NCBI RefSeq assembly: GCF_963678635.1
Contig: NC_087065.1
Coordinates: 33,603,679-33,667,678 of the forward strand
Reading direction: 5' to 3'
Length of the DNA: 64,000 nt
Origin: Symsagittifera roscoffensis
Taxonomy: Eukaryota > Xenacoelomorpha > Acoela > Convolutidae
Below are positions 10,891-21,636 of this stretch, one piece after another. Numbering within the stretch: the stretch's first letter is position 1; each line of letters opens with the position of its first letter. The notes beneath the pieces were generated by a model, which was not told the DNA's origin, did no database searches, and was given only the letters and a program-made list of their open reading frames with translations. The position numbers and the translations under genes were made by a program.

Positions 10891-11371
10891 TTCTTATCGT
10901 GTTGATTCTTGCTGTCGTGTAGTTTCTTCCTGGTTCGTTCGATTCAATTAATTCAATAAACAATTTCCGATCAATCAAGATCTAAAAAACAAGTCACGAC
11001 TTAAAACCATCATTTTTGGATAAAACATCCTTCAATTCTTTAAAACTCTTCATTGAAATTCGCTTCTCAATTCTGATTTAAAAAATTAGCATCAAGGTGG
11101 ATCGTCATCGTCCACCTGTATCTGTGTCAGGGTAGCACAAATGAGCGCTGTCACCTTGATGACCTGGAGTACTCTAGGTCTTTTATGACACAAAACATAA
11201 AACATATCATAACAATAATATAACACATAAACACATAAACATCACACATCTATATTATCACATAAAAACCTAATCCCTATTATTGTACCTAAAACCTAAT
11301 CCTAATCTAAAACTTGACACTTATTCTTATCAAGTAACTTAATAAAAACCACTCATCGCCGAATGCAATTC
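10891..11371 (-). other. Non-coding gap between macro-domain frame and the SGNH ORF
   Basis: About 480 bp without a credible ORF. It holds a strong hairpin (11090-11161) and AT-rich sequence. It could contain a splice acceptor, internal promoter or ribosome entry element for the downstream ORF, but none of these can be shown from sequence alone. Confidence 0.5.
11090..11161 (-). promoter_or_regulatory. Hairpin upstream of the post-pol ORF
   Basis: CATCAAGGTG (11090-11099) and CACCTTGATG (11152-11161) are perfect inverted repeats giving a 10-bp stem. A competing internal hairpin GGTGGA/TCCACC lies at 11096-11116. The structure is about 200 nt upstream (in element sense) of the SGNH ORF start. 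Confidence 0.55.
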
Positions 11372-11826
11372 CTAGCATATGCTCAGATAGTATTTTTTAT
11401 GTAAGTAAACCTCTATGTCAGTTTCTGAAAATATCACATGTACAAGTGCGTACAACTCTCTCGGATGTAGCTTTCCCCTATTGGGATCATATACTGGTAA
11501 CGCGAGAGAGGTCACTCCTCTCTCAACCAAAAAATCCCTAAGTCGAGTCAAGGCCAATACCAAGCTCTCTGGATCTACGTGTTGCCTATCAGTGGCCTTG
11601 GTAACCAGGAAACACAAATATTTCCCTGGTATCTCTGATGCAACAGGGGGCAGCGCTATCATCCCTCCCACACCAGGCCTCTGTTTCCATAAAAATTCGA
11701 TGTTCTTATACTCTCTTTTGAAATCAGCCGCTAGTGCTGTTTTGAAGCTTACGTCCGCGGTTATCGCTATAGCGCACGTGCGTTCCGTGAGTATGAAATC
11801 GCTGTCCGTTATGACGATATTGTTTG
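11372..11826 (-). pseudogene. Macro domain-like (ADP-ribose-binding) protein
   Basis: The open frame runs from about 11826 to 11372, longer than its first ATG (11671) suggests. It reads CAIAITADVSFKTALAADFK, then PGVGGMIALPP, then KYLCFLVTKATDRQHVDPES, then RDFLVERGVTSLALPVYDPN and FSETDIEVYLH. The order of a strand with a (S/T)AD motif, a 'GxGGMIALPP' turn, 'YLVTK', 'GVTSLA(M/L)P' and 'TDIEV' near the end matches the macro domain family, especially the OARD1/TARG1-like type. The usual catalytic glycine loop after GVTSLALP (typically IGCGLDG) is replaced, so binding may remain without hydrolysis. It follows integrase after one frameshift. Not verified by profile search. Confidence 0.6.
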
Positions 11827-12000
11827 AATAATGGTTCGGTAGGTCAAAACACGATTCAAAAACTCGTCCAAAAGGTGGTTTTTAGCATTCTCGCCCTCTG
11901 TCTCTAGTTCTCCGGTTTCTCTTGCCGATTTCAATTTTTTTATTATCAGATTTTCGGTGTGGGTGAGTCCTACCCCCACTTCCCGGACAAAAATATCCAC
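11809..12000 (-). pseudogene. Linker between integrase C-terminus and macro domain
   Basis: A 63-codon frame (TENLIIKKLKSARETGELE) that takes over from the preceding frame by a single-base shift near 11990 and probably flows into the macro frame by another shift near 11825. Charged and helical. No domain recognised. Confidence 0.45.
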
Positions 12001-12326
12001 GACGTCCCCGTCGATCGCCCAAAATCTAGGAGATCGAGGTTGGATTGTGGAACACGTAGAGGACCATCTGGGGCGACCCAGTTGGACTCGGTATTGTCAT
12101 GACTGACGTATTTGATGCCGTCTTTATCGACGTCCTGAATCGTCAGGATCGTCTCTTTTGGATCATTCGGCAGATCATGGAGCCATTCGAGCACCCGCAA
12201 GTTCGTTAGTTCTTGCTCATGAGTCTGTTCCGCTTCTGGTTCGAACTCCACTTCCGGTTCTGATCGATCGTCGATCCAATCCTGATCCATGTCATTCACC
12301 AAGTCGATTTCTTCTAGCACCGCCAC
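11970..12326 (-). pseudogene. Acidic extension of the integrase ORF
   Basis: In frame with integrase and separated from it only by a TAG at 12327. It is very acidic (NDMDQDWIDDRSEPEVEFEP), with a short globular piece (ETILTIQDVDKDGIKYVSHD). Probably part of the pol polyprotein before the stop arose. Alternative: stop-codon readthrough. Confidence 0.5.
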
Positions 12327-14171
12327 CTAGTCCAGTCCTACTAGCGAGTCCATGATATCACTTACAACTATCCTGTCTACGACGAAATCCTCGCCGTACG
12401 GATTGTACTTCTTCTTGTTTTTTCCTCTCTTGCTCTGGCGTGTTTCCATGGTGAGAGGAAAGTCAGGCTGTATTCCTTTGTCAATTTCGATTTGTTCCGG
12501 GCAGTCCCAGTCTTCCTCGGCATAAGGTAGAGTTTCATCGTCCACCTCTACTCGCGCGGTCAACTCCAGATCCAGTGGTAGGTCGCAATCGTCCACCACC
12601 TCATTCCCATCGTTTTTGTCGCGAGTACCCCTTTCATTCACCTCACAAGCAGAATCCACTATCAAATAGTCTCCCTCTTGCATGTCCGCTGGGATGCACC
12701 ATTCCTCTGACGAGGCATTGTGTGGTTTGATATTTTCGTAATGAGCTGCTCTTCCAGTGCTCAATCGATAAAAGCGACCTCCTTGGTGCACCTCTGTTAT
12801 CTGAAATGGACCACGCCATTTCTTTAATAATTTCTTGGTTCCTTTTAGTGGAACCACTTCCTGGAACACCCAGACGTAGTCGCCAACTGAGTAGGCTTTT
12901 GCATCGGCTGTCATTTTATCAAACCTACTTTTTTGTCTAATTTGCGCCTGTTGCGTGTTCTTCCTGCATAAGTCATTGAGGTCCTGCTGTCTTCTAATAA
13001 CATCCCGCACGTACGTTTGCGGTGCTGTTCTCTTCCCCTCATATTCAGGGTAGAAAAACGTCAACGGAAGCGCTTTTTCGTGACCCGTTAGCATCATGTG
13101 CGGACTTATTCCCGTGGTGGAATGCTCCGTGCTGTTGTAAGCACCCATCACTTGCGGCAAGTGCTTGTCCCAGTCATCCATGTAGCGTGAGCAATAGACT
13201 CTCAGCATGGATACCAGTGTGCATTTTTGCCTCTCGACTAGGCCATTCGTTTGCGGGTGATAAGTGGTCGAGTGGGCCTGCGCTACCTGCGACCTTTTCA
13301 TTAACTCCTTCGTGAGATCACCCACGAATGCTTTGCCATTGTCCGATTGGAATGTGATGGGACAGCCATGCCTCGCTATCCACACATTTTTTAAATGATC
13401 GCATGTTTCTTCCGCCGATGCTGTCATGCAGGGTGCTGCCTCCGCATACTTCGTAAAATGGTCGATCATTAGCAGCACCTGGTTATAGCCCGTTGCTGTC
13501 ATGCAGATTTTCTGATGATCAATTTGCACCACTTCGTTGAATCCCGACGACTCAATTGACTGTAGGGGGAACCTTAGTTTCCTGGGATCCTTCGCCTGCT
13601 GATATGACAGGCATGCGGCTATCCACTTCTCACAAGCCCTCTTCAATCCCGGCCATTCGAATCGTTTCTGTATCCTGTTGTACACTTTGTCCACGCCTTG
13701 ATGGCCCATCTGATCATGTGAGCGAAAGAGCAATTTGGTCTGGTACAACTGTGATAACACTATTGAATTGTATTTATAAAGGACCTTGTCCTCCTCTTTA
13801 CGTTTACAGGCTACGATTCCGTCCTTGTTGAGGTACAACAAGTCTTTTCTCTTCAGGTAGAATTGCTTCAAGATCTTGTAGCTGTCTTCTTCCAAGTCTC
13901 CCTTGTCAGGTGCTCCATTCTCGATCCATCTCTTCAGACTGCTCGTCATTCTATCATTTCGTTGAGCCCTTAGGAGATCCGACAGCCTGTACCTGGCTTT
14001 CAAATACGGCTTTACCACGTTCATTTGTCCACTCATTATCTCCGGAGCATGAGCATCGTCCATCAACTTGACACACCATATCTTTTTCAAAGGCGTCGCT
14101 TCCTGCACAGATGGTTCCAGATTGGTACGGACGACCGTACCATGTGGCAGCAATCTGGTTGGGCGTTTCAA
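12327..14171 (-). pseudogene. Ty3/Gypsy integrase
   Basis: Retroelement integrase, inserting cDNA into host DNA. The zinc-binding region (HDQMGHQGVDKVYNRI ... WIAACLSYQQAK) keeps both His and the first Cys, but the second Cys of CxxC is Tyr. The catalytic core has Asp218 (VVQIDHQ), Asp277 (FQSDNGKAF) and Glu313 (NGLVERQK), an exact DD35E spacing. A GPY/F-like module follows (KKWRGPFQITEV, near residue 425). The C-terminus is acidic and then basic (RQSKRGKNKKKYNP). The first codon is an arbitrary one: the frame is open further upstream to the TGA at 14268. It is followed by TAG 12327 and a continuing frame. Confidence 0.9.
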
Positions 14172-14426
14172 AACTGCTATCAGCTCGAGCTCGTCTGCGG
14201 CATTATCTACTACAGTGCCCTCCTCATCTGAGGTGTATCTGTCCCTGTCTGGATCCTGATGCGTTTCTCAGTCCAGCCCGCGCTGCCTCCAGTCTACCAA
14301 TAAGGAGTGGATTGCGATCTCTGACATATCGGAATTGGAAGTTGTTTCAGATGTGTTGTCCCAGGACTGGGGCCTTGAGTCAACACTTGAGTTGACTGAT
14401 TCCCCAACATCATATTCCAAGTTGTC

Positions 14427-15128
14427 TCAGATGTTTCTCGACTCCCCGGACAAAACTCTGTCCATTGGTCGCTTTGAACCCGACTCCCCGGACAAAATTT
14501 TGCCCCTAGGTGGTCTCGTCAACCTCTCTCCGGAAAAGTCGACCTGCACGGGCTCAAAGGTGTCTGACTCCTCAGACAAGTCGTCCTTGACTGGCTCGAA
14601 GGTATCAGACTCCCCGGACATTGTCTCGTCCCCGGACGAACAATCTGGGCTCGGCTCGTATTCTTCTTTTGCATCCGTGAAATGCACTCTCCTAGCGAAG
14701 CTAGATTTCGACTTGATCCTGACTTCCTCAGTGGCTTGGGTCTGATTCAGTGTCCCATATTCAGTGAACAAAGTTCTCAACAAGACCTCCTTCGGCATCG
14801 AGCTCACCAGCTGGTTGACTATCGACATGCAATCCCGTTCAACGCCTCGGCTGCGAATGGACATTGGCCTCTTCTCTGTTCTCTCGGTGACAGTCAACCG
14901 CTGCATGGTCTCCATCCACTCACGATCATGCCTATACACTTCCCTGTCCAACAAGTCACGGAGCTTTCCCATGACGTCCGGCGCCACGTTCACCGTCCTG
15001 TTCAATAGAGCCATGCTGTTTATACCCTGCCTGGTAAGTTCTTGCTGTACCAAATTGGATCGGACTAGCAGATCCAACGGTACGGGCTCGCCTCTGGCTA
15101 AAAGCTTTATCTCCGCGGCCGTTTCCAC
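14427..15128 (-). pseudogene. RNase H-integrase linker with SGESDTFEP repeats
   Basis: A 233-codon frame continuous with the RNase H segment (after TAA 15198) and with integrase (through TGAs at 14427 and 14268). The N-terminal part (AAEIKLLARGEPVPLDLLV) is helical. The C-terminal part contains imperfect acidic repeats of the type SGESDTFEPV and ILSGESGS (residues about 165-230). No catalytic motif. This is an unusually long insertion between RNase H and integrase for a Gypsy pol. Confidence 0.6.
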
Positions 15129-15197
15129 TGGAAGGTCAGGGTGTCCGGGTATAGGATGCCCAGACTTGTCTAACCACCTAGTAAGTGCCAGTTTGTC

Positions 15198-15461
15198 TTA
15201 GGTTTCCTTGTCCAGAAATGAAAACCCGTCTTTGATTTCTGATTGGTTAGCCTGCTTCTCCTCGAGGCGCTCATAAAATTCTGTCTTTTTACTGAGGCTA
15301 TCTGCGTTCTGGTGCTTGTCACGGGTACGGTGCTCTATGATCATGTGGTATCCATCCAGGCGCACGATCCAACGACCAATATAACTTTGTTCCATCGAAT
15401 AGGTTTTCAGCCATGCAAGGGCACGATTATCCACACGTAACTTGAAGGGAGCACTCCCCAA
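15198..15461 (-). pseudogene. C-terminal RNase H segment
   Basis: Reads FKLRVDNRALAWL, then YIGRWIVRLDGYHMIIEHRT, then DKHQNADSLSKK. This is the typical end of Gypsy RNase H, where the D of NADSLS is a conserved catalytic-region residue. It is in a different frame from the upstream part (a one-base shift near 15450) and ends at TAA 15198 followed by open frame. Confidence 0.85.
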
Positions 15462-15853
15462 GTAGGCCCTGTTTTTTCCACGAAAGTGATCACCGCAAAC
15501 ATCTCCGCTTTTGGTGCGCCGTACTTCATCTCAGTATCACTCAGGACTTTACTCCCGTAAGCTATCGGACGAAGAACCGTTCTCCCGTTCCACTCCTGCT
15601 CCTGGTGAAGTATGCCCGATATCGCAACCACTGATGCATCCGTGTCCAGCACGAACATCCCCTTCTCTGTTGGCATGCCGAGGACCGGTGCCTCGCAAAG
15701 TTCACGTTTGATGTTCTCAAATGAAACTTGTGCCTCATCAGTCCAAGTGAACTTTTTGCCCTTGTTTCTCATCAACCGCTGCATGGGGTATATTTTGTCA
15801 GCATACCCCTTGATGAACTCTCGAAAATAATTAGCGAATCCCAAAAAACTCAT
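15407..15853 (-). pseudogene. RT thumb/connection and N-terminal RNase H segment
   Basis: Continues the RT frame after TAG 15881. FLGFANYFREFIKGYADK is the RT connection motif, and MFVLDTDASVVAISGILHQ plus APKAEMFAVITF carry the first RNase H acidic residues. The last roughly 22 residues are out of frame beyond a one-base shift. Confidence 0.88.
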
Positions 15854-15880
15854 CAGCTGTGTATCTGTTTTAGGTGCCTT

Positions 15881-17575
15881 CTAGGTCAGCACCGCTTCAA
15901 CGGCTTCAGGAACTGGTCTCACTCCAAGTTTGTCCACCAGGCGGCCCAGATACTTTATGGAATCTCTGAGGATTTCACACTTAGAGGGTTTACATTTCAG
16001 ACCCGCCTGCTTCATGCAAGAAAACACCTCCTCCAACCTCTCTATGTGGTCTTCTAAGGTTGGTGTTGCAATCACGACATCATCGACATAACACATGATG
16101 AGATTCCCGTATTTCTTAGTGACGCTCGTGAGTGCCTGGGCCATCAGTCGCTGGAATGTGGCCGTCGCGTTGCACAATCCGAACGGCATCCGTTTCCACT
16201 GGAACAATCCCAGCTCGCACGCGAAGCCTGTTTTCTCTCGGTCTTGCTTTCTGAGTGACACTTGCCAGAACGCAGAGCATAAATCCAACGTCGTGAAGAA
16301 CTTCGCGTCTCCCAGCTTGGATAGGCTCTCATCGATGCGGGGAATCGGGTATGCGTCCTTTATAGTCACTGCGTTCAGATAACGGAAATCACAACAAAAT
16401 CTGAGTTGTCCCCCTTTCTTTTTCGCCATGACCACGCCACAAGCCCATGGGGACTTCGACGGCTCGATCATGTCGTACTCCATTAACATCTCGATTTCCT
16501 TCCTACACGCTTCTGACTTGTGAGGGGTCATTCTTCTCGCCCCTTCCCTATGAGTCACCGAGCCCTCTTCTATCTCAATCTCGTGTTCTACAAAATTACA
16601 GCAACCTATGTCGGCCTTATGTTTCGAAAAAACGTCTGCGTTCCGACTTAGCACCACTCTGAGCGAATCTAGTTCCTTGTCTGATATTTTACCCTTCAAA
16701 TGTTCTATCTCAGGTAGGACTGGTTTATTCGCTGCTAACTTTGTTTCTGTCGGCCTCTCAGGAAAGTTGGAACAACTAGACAGCCCATCATCTGTTTCCG
16801 ACTTCATTGAAAACAATTTCCTAGAAGATTTCAATTCATTCACTCTCCTCATTATACATTCTTGGTTCGCATGCAATGGACATTTAGTTACATCAAACTT
16901 TTTCAAGTTCTCCACACTCTGAAAGTCTGTGTTCAGAGGCAAAGCATTGCCAAGTTTCTTTCCCCTCTGTATTGTCACTGTTGTTGCTTCTGTGTTCAAT
17001 AACACACTCACACACAGTCCACTCTGAGTGAGTGAGAAGCTTCTTCCTAAAATAGCCGAGCTTTTACTGTTTGGATTTGGTACCAGACCCACCTGTCTGT
17101 CATTGCTGAGTTCATTCAAGTTCCTCATCCTAAACGTCGCTACTACGGCTTGGTTTGGTTTTAATCTAACTTTTCGATCCAGAAAAATCGGCACCTTGGC
17201 CTGGTTAATTAAGATCTTATTAAGAGGTCTCTTTTCATACTTTCTCTCAGGATCCTTGATCCTAATCAATCCGTCATTGAGATCGATCGTGACATCAAAG
17301 TTGCGCACGAAATCCCTTCCTAAGATGAACTGATCGGATTTGTCCAAACTCTCCACTACTAGGAAGCTCATCCAAAGATGTCTTCCTCCGAGCTGCAGTG
17401 AAATGATCGGGGTTCGTCCAGTCACATAGATTGCTCCCTCATTGGCAGCTGCCAACCTGATGTTTGTCGGTATGAGATCCGACCTTTCGAAACCCATGTC
17501 GGTCCAAGTTTTGACTGGCATGACACTAACCACTGCTCCCGTGTCTAGCAGTCCCTTTACTGACAATTGCTCCAT
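15881..17575 (-). pseudogene. Gypsy aspartic protease and reverse transcriptase
   Basis: The protease has DTG at residues 11-13 (GLLDTGAVVSVMP), with a flap-like region and FILGRDF (residues about 85-95). RT follows: YDMIEPSKSPWACGVVMAKK, LRFCCDFRYLNAVT, motif A FTTLDLCSAFWQV, motif B MPFGLCNATATFQ and catalytic YVDD at residues 496-499, then AGLKCKPSKCE and YLG. All catalytic residues are retained. The Cys/Asn-rich stretch between protease and RT (residues about 190-320) is longer than usual. Its first ATG overlaps the end of gag in the -1 frame, so pol was probably expressed by frameshifting or reinitiation. TAG 15881 interrupts it. Confidence 0.92.
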
Positions 17576-18693
17576 TTCAGGATCGCGTCAAGCTTCCGCA
17601 CCATTAAGTCAGACTTGGCATCTAACCTTTTCTCCAGGCTAGTCATCGTGTGGGCGTAGGTACTATCATGATCGTTAAACAATCGCTCGATCTCTCTCGT
17701 CATCCTAGCCTCTCTTTCCTGTGACTCCTTGTTTGCCCGTGCCAGGCTCTCCGCCAGGCATTGATCGGTGTTGCGAATCAATTGAGCCTGATCAACCCTC
17801 GCCTGCGACTTCGCGTGCGTTAGTTCATCTCTCAGATTCTCTCGACCCTGGTGAGCTCTCTCGTCAATCTGATCTATTCTCTTAGTCATGTCCCGTCTCA
17901 GTTCATCCAGACCATTCATTACGCCAGCGAACATGTCACTTATGTCGCCAGTGGCCCTAAATGACGGGGTTAGTCCCAAAGAAGATGAGGTCAACTGCGG
18001 TTGCAGCCTGGTGCTTGATGACGCACTGCCTTTTTGCTTGCTCATCGACGTCATCAATCTGTCGAACGTTGATGACGCTCCCATCGTTATCCCATCTGTC
18101 ATGGGCCTGGTCGGCGAGGCGGACGACGCCTTCCTGCTCATGTCGTTCCTTGGGCACGGTGTGAAGTTCACATCCGGATGGGTTATCTCCGGGTAGTCAT
18201 AACTGGAAGATAAACCTTCAGTCCGTAGTGACGCCATGCGCTCATCGTACAAAGGCTTCCAGCTCTTCTTGGCCTTCGAACCCGATTGTTCTTCACTCGG
18301 GCTTATACTCGACATTATCGCGTTATTGCTCTGCCTGGCCAGAGATGAGTGGGTATTAGCTGAATGTGAATTTTCTCTCCTCCACCTATGACTCTTGGTC
18401 TCCAATTTGAAGATTCCCTTGAATAACACTTCCTCCCGCGGCTCGACCCCGGAACGCTCCGAGGTCTCCTCTGTCCTCTCGACTTCCTCCCGCTCGAGGT
18501 CCTCGCTCGGCTCAAAGTCGGGTCGAATAAGCGTCCGTTCTCCTTCGTCAAAGGGGTCCACAAGCGTTTCGCTCGCGGTTCCGGCTTCGGCGCTCCGCTC
18601 TTGATCGCCATCGAGGTTTTTCTCGCTCCTTAGTTTCATTTCGCTCACTGAAAGATCAGGTTGACCTTTAGTCGATTCGTTTTCAGCAAACAC
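17557..18693 (-). CDS. Gag-like protein (acidic N-terminus, coiled-coil C-terminus)
   Basis: 378 codons from ATG 18693, in the gag position directly before protease. The N-terminal 90 residues are acidic (EREEVERTEETSERSGVEPR). Residues about 270-375 form a long coiled coil (DELRRDMTKRIDQIDERAH through LEKRLDAKSDLMVRKLDAIL). No CCHC zinc knuckle is visible, so RNA packaging would need another basic region. The stop overlaps the pol frame by 19 nt, with pol in the -1 frame. I assign Gag by position and architecture, not by sequence family. Confidence 0.65.
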   Translation of the reverse strand: MFAENESTKGQPDLSVSEMKLRSEKNLDGDQERSAEAGTASETLVDPFDEGERTLIRPDFEPSEDLEREEVERTEETSERSGVEPREEVLFKGIFKLETKSHRWRRENSHSANTHSSLARQSNNAIMSSISPSEEQSGSKAKKSWKPLYDERMASLRTEGLSSSYDYPEITHPDVNFTPCPRNDMSRKASSASPTRPMTDGITMGASSTFDRLMTSMSKQKGSASSSTRLQPQLTSSSLGLTPSFRATGDISDMFAGVMNGLDELRRDMTKRIDQIDERAHQGRENLRDELTHAKSQARVDQAQLIRNTDQCLAESLARANKESQEREARMTREIERLFNDHDSTYAHTMTSLEKRLDAKSDLMVRKLDAILKWSNCQ

Positions 18694-19293
18694 GTCGGAA
18701 GCGCTGCTGAACGAGGACTGGCTACGCCTAGTTTTGAATTTTCGCGTGCTTCCCTTGCTCAGCCTGCGAATCTTAGTAGTCGATCCTTACGAGTCCCTGC
18801 GCTGCATGCTTTGTGCCAAAAAACAATATTTGTATAATTTAATGGCGATGCACATGTACCGCAAACAAGTTCAAGTTAAATTACTTAACGCTGCCTCTTC
18901 GATCTCGTAAGTATCTAGTATGTCTCTTAGATTTCTCAATGACAATCTTAGTGACTCAGCTAGAGTTACATACACAGGGCCTGCTCAGTATTGATATAAT
19001 GCTAGCTCAACCCTGTTGTATAGTATAACAGTATCACAAAATTTTCACAAGATATAATCAACACACAAAACACAATCGATAGTCAGATAAGAATATCCTA
19101 CAGGTGACAGCGACCTCTCGTCAGTATCAATTTATCGCCACACAATTTATCAAGTCACTGCTTTGTTAAAATCAAACAATCTTTGGTAAAAAGCAGTGAT
19201 GACTCAGAAGCAGATCATCAAAACTTAGTCTTAAAGAGAAAGACTTCCCTCAATCGGAACGATCAGAAAGAACAAAGCCCAGGACACAGTCTT

Positions 19294-19576
19294 CTCAAGT
19301 GAGTGTGTATTTGCCTAATACACCCACCGAGGTCTTCTTTTAGGTGTCCTGCGATTGCCCGAGCTGTCCTACTAAGTAGCTCAAGGCAACCTCTGACCGA
19401 AAATTTCCATAGTCTAAGAAAAAGCTCCCCCACACCTGGACTGCTCCAAGTGCACGAGAGTAGGGAACAACTTCTCTTCTCAAGTGAGTGTGTATTTGCC
19501 TAATACACTCACCGAGGTATTCCTTTATTTGTTCCCGGATTGCCCGAACTTTCCTATTAAGTAGCTCAAGGCAACC
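19294..19576 (-). repeat. Direct repeat of about 100 bp in the leader
   Basis: A block beginning CTCAAGTGAGTGTGTATTTG and ending TAGCTCAAGGCAACC occurs at 19294-19393 and again at 19477-19576 (period 183). The same pair, shortened at the left, is found in the second element copy (41725-41815 and 41893-41990), so the duplication predates both insertions. Confidence 0.8.
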
Positions 19577-19782
19577 ACACAACCAAAATCACAATCAAAA
19601 AAAATTTTTGTTCGGGTACTTCTGATACACCCGATCTAGAATCCAAAGTTAATCACGAATTTCCGGGTCAAAATGGGTTCTTATGATCCTAATAAGCACG
19701 CCTAAAATCCTGATATGATCTTTATTAAATGGATATTTCCCGTCTCCCAAATATCCACAGAAGGTTTCCTCAAGTTTCTAAC

Positions 19783-20160
19783 AAGGAGGGTTGCTAAGAA
19801 GTTTAAGTCACTCCGGAGGGTTACTTCGGAGGGTTGTTAAGACACTTAGCCTACCTCGGAGGGTTACTTCGGAGGGTACCTTAATCACCCAAGTTACTTC
19901 AGAGGGTCCACCTAAATTTACCAAGAAGGGTCAATAAGATGCTTAATATGCTCCGGAGGGTTACTTCGGAGGGTACCTCCAAAATTTTCAAATTTCTGAA
20001 CCTCACTTAGAAAGGCCTTCAATTAACTTCAGGAAGCGTCAAAACAAGCTAAATTCTCTATGGGGGCTGTTTTAACTTCTTTGGATGATCTCGTGGAAAT
20101 TCTCCACTAAGGAGGGTTGCTAAGAGGTTTAGCTGACTCCGGAGGGTTACTTCGGAGGGT
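19783..20160 (-). repeat. Cluster of CGGAGGG/ACCCTCCG repeats in the leader
   Basis: The motif CGGAGGGTTACTTCGGAGGG and shorter derivatives occur many times at 19783-19980 and 20108-20160, with outliers near 20295 and 20473. On the element RNA this reads ACCCTCCG. The counterpart region of copy 2 (42178-42475) has the same cluster. Confidence 0.8.
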
Positions 20161-21605
20161 TCCCCAAAAATCAAGAAAAAAGGTTATGTTACCGCAATAA
20201 AGTCTCCAAAAGCGGTCCACCTGACTTAAAACTAGGTTGGCTGACACGGTCAACCTTCCCAGTTGGATAAAAAGGTGTTTTGATAAAATTTTCTGCCGCT
20301 CGGAGGGTTACCTGTGTTTTTGTATAATTCCTGTACGGCACTGGAATTATGCAAAAAACCGGACTAAAATTGGTTTGGAGACGAAAATTTGGCCAATAAC
20401 TATCAAATTTGGACCCTCCGATTCCTTCCTTTTCCAATTCCTAAGTCGTTAGCTCTATCCACGGAGCTAATCGGAGGGTTACTCAAGAATTTTTCTGGCA
20501 GCCAAGCACGTTATGCTAGCACACTCCTAACACAAAAAAATTTATTGCTCTAACTCTAAAAACTCAAAAAATCTTAGTTTTTTCCGACTTTTACTGAGTC
20601 TTTTCTCACGCGGTTTCTTTAGTTAGGGGGATCGAACTACGTAGCTACTCCCTATATAAAAGCTTTTTGCTGTTCGGAAAAGCTCGGGTATCCAAAAATT
20701 TGGGGGTCTACAGTTTGGTCGAAAATCGATAATTTTCGACAAAATACGGGTGTTTCTTGGGTCTAATTAGGAGATAAGTGATATGTAATAAGGAAAATAA
20801 CCTATTAGTAGTCGTTAATGAATAGTACTATACCCTCCTTTGCACCAAAATACCCGAATTAAGACCCTTAACTCGGAAATTTGTAATCGATGGAGGGTAC
20901 AATCGGACCGCGCCAATCGTGCCCCCCACCACTTAAATTTTGATGAAATAGTACCCGAATGATACCAAAATTGTTTCAACGATACCCAACAGTCGTTGTG
21001 GATGTTGTCCCCGATGCCCTTGTTCAGTGTGGAACACGTCGGTCAGCTTGCCACTCTACCCTCCGGCCACCGGCAAAATCACCCTTAACGTGCTTAAATA
21101 CTCAAATTACACTCAAGGGAGTGTATCCAACCCTTCACCAAAACACACAATCTTTCTATCAGAAACGATATAAATCAATCTGAAACAACAACAAATAGGA
21201 AGGTCAGATCACATCTCGTCCGGAAATAACATATAAACTGTCACTTTATTTTTTTTAACTGTTTTTGGTCTTTTTTGGATTTTTCACTGTTTTTTTTTCA
21301 AATAAATTTATTTTTGGCTTTTTCTTGGTTATAAACTAATTTTGTTTGGTTTTACGCTTTCTCTTTAATTGTTTTTGGTCCCGGGACCTTGGGACAAGCG
21401 GTCTCATGACTTCCCACCTAACCCTCCGGCCCCCGGAATTTTCGGTGTTAACCAAGTTAAAAAGCTAAATAGTACTAGACGGAGGGTACGCTCCTTCCCC
21501 CTAGTACAATAACGGTCATTAAGGCCTCTAACTTGGGCATACGCCCGGAGCGGAGGATTCTTCGCTGAAACGCTTGCTGATCATGATGGTCTTATGCCTT
21601 TGACA

Positions 21606-21624
21606 GGCCCACCCAGGAGCGCCA
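21606..21624 (-). promoter_or_regulatory. Candidate primer-binding site of the giant Gypsy
   Basis: On the minus strand TGGCGCTCCTGGGTGGGCC begins 12 nt inside the LTR end. It starts with TGG (complement of tRNA CCA) and is nearly identical in the second copy (44223-44241). The 12-nt spacing is larger than usual and I could not match it to a specific tRNA. Confidence 0.4.
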
Positions 21625-21636
21625 TAAAAACGTCTA

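Larger units (their letters stand above)
18694..21636 (-). other. Long 5' leader of the giant Gypsy
   Basis: About 2.9 kb between the 5' LTR and gag without credible ORFs. Much of it (about 19314-21636) is conserved in the second copy at 41725-44253, with shared blocks of repeats. Parts are A/T-rich and others carry GGAGGG clusters. A leader this long is exceptional and may hold packaging, translation or regulatory elements. Confidence 0.75.

Noticed and set aside
17557-17575. Programmed -1 frameshift site at the gag/pol overlap
   Set aside because: The overlap and -1 frame relation are real, but no X-XXY-YYZ slippery heptamer or downstream pseudoknot is evident in the overlap.
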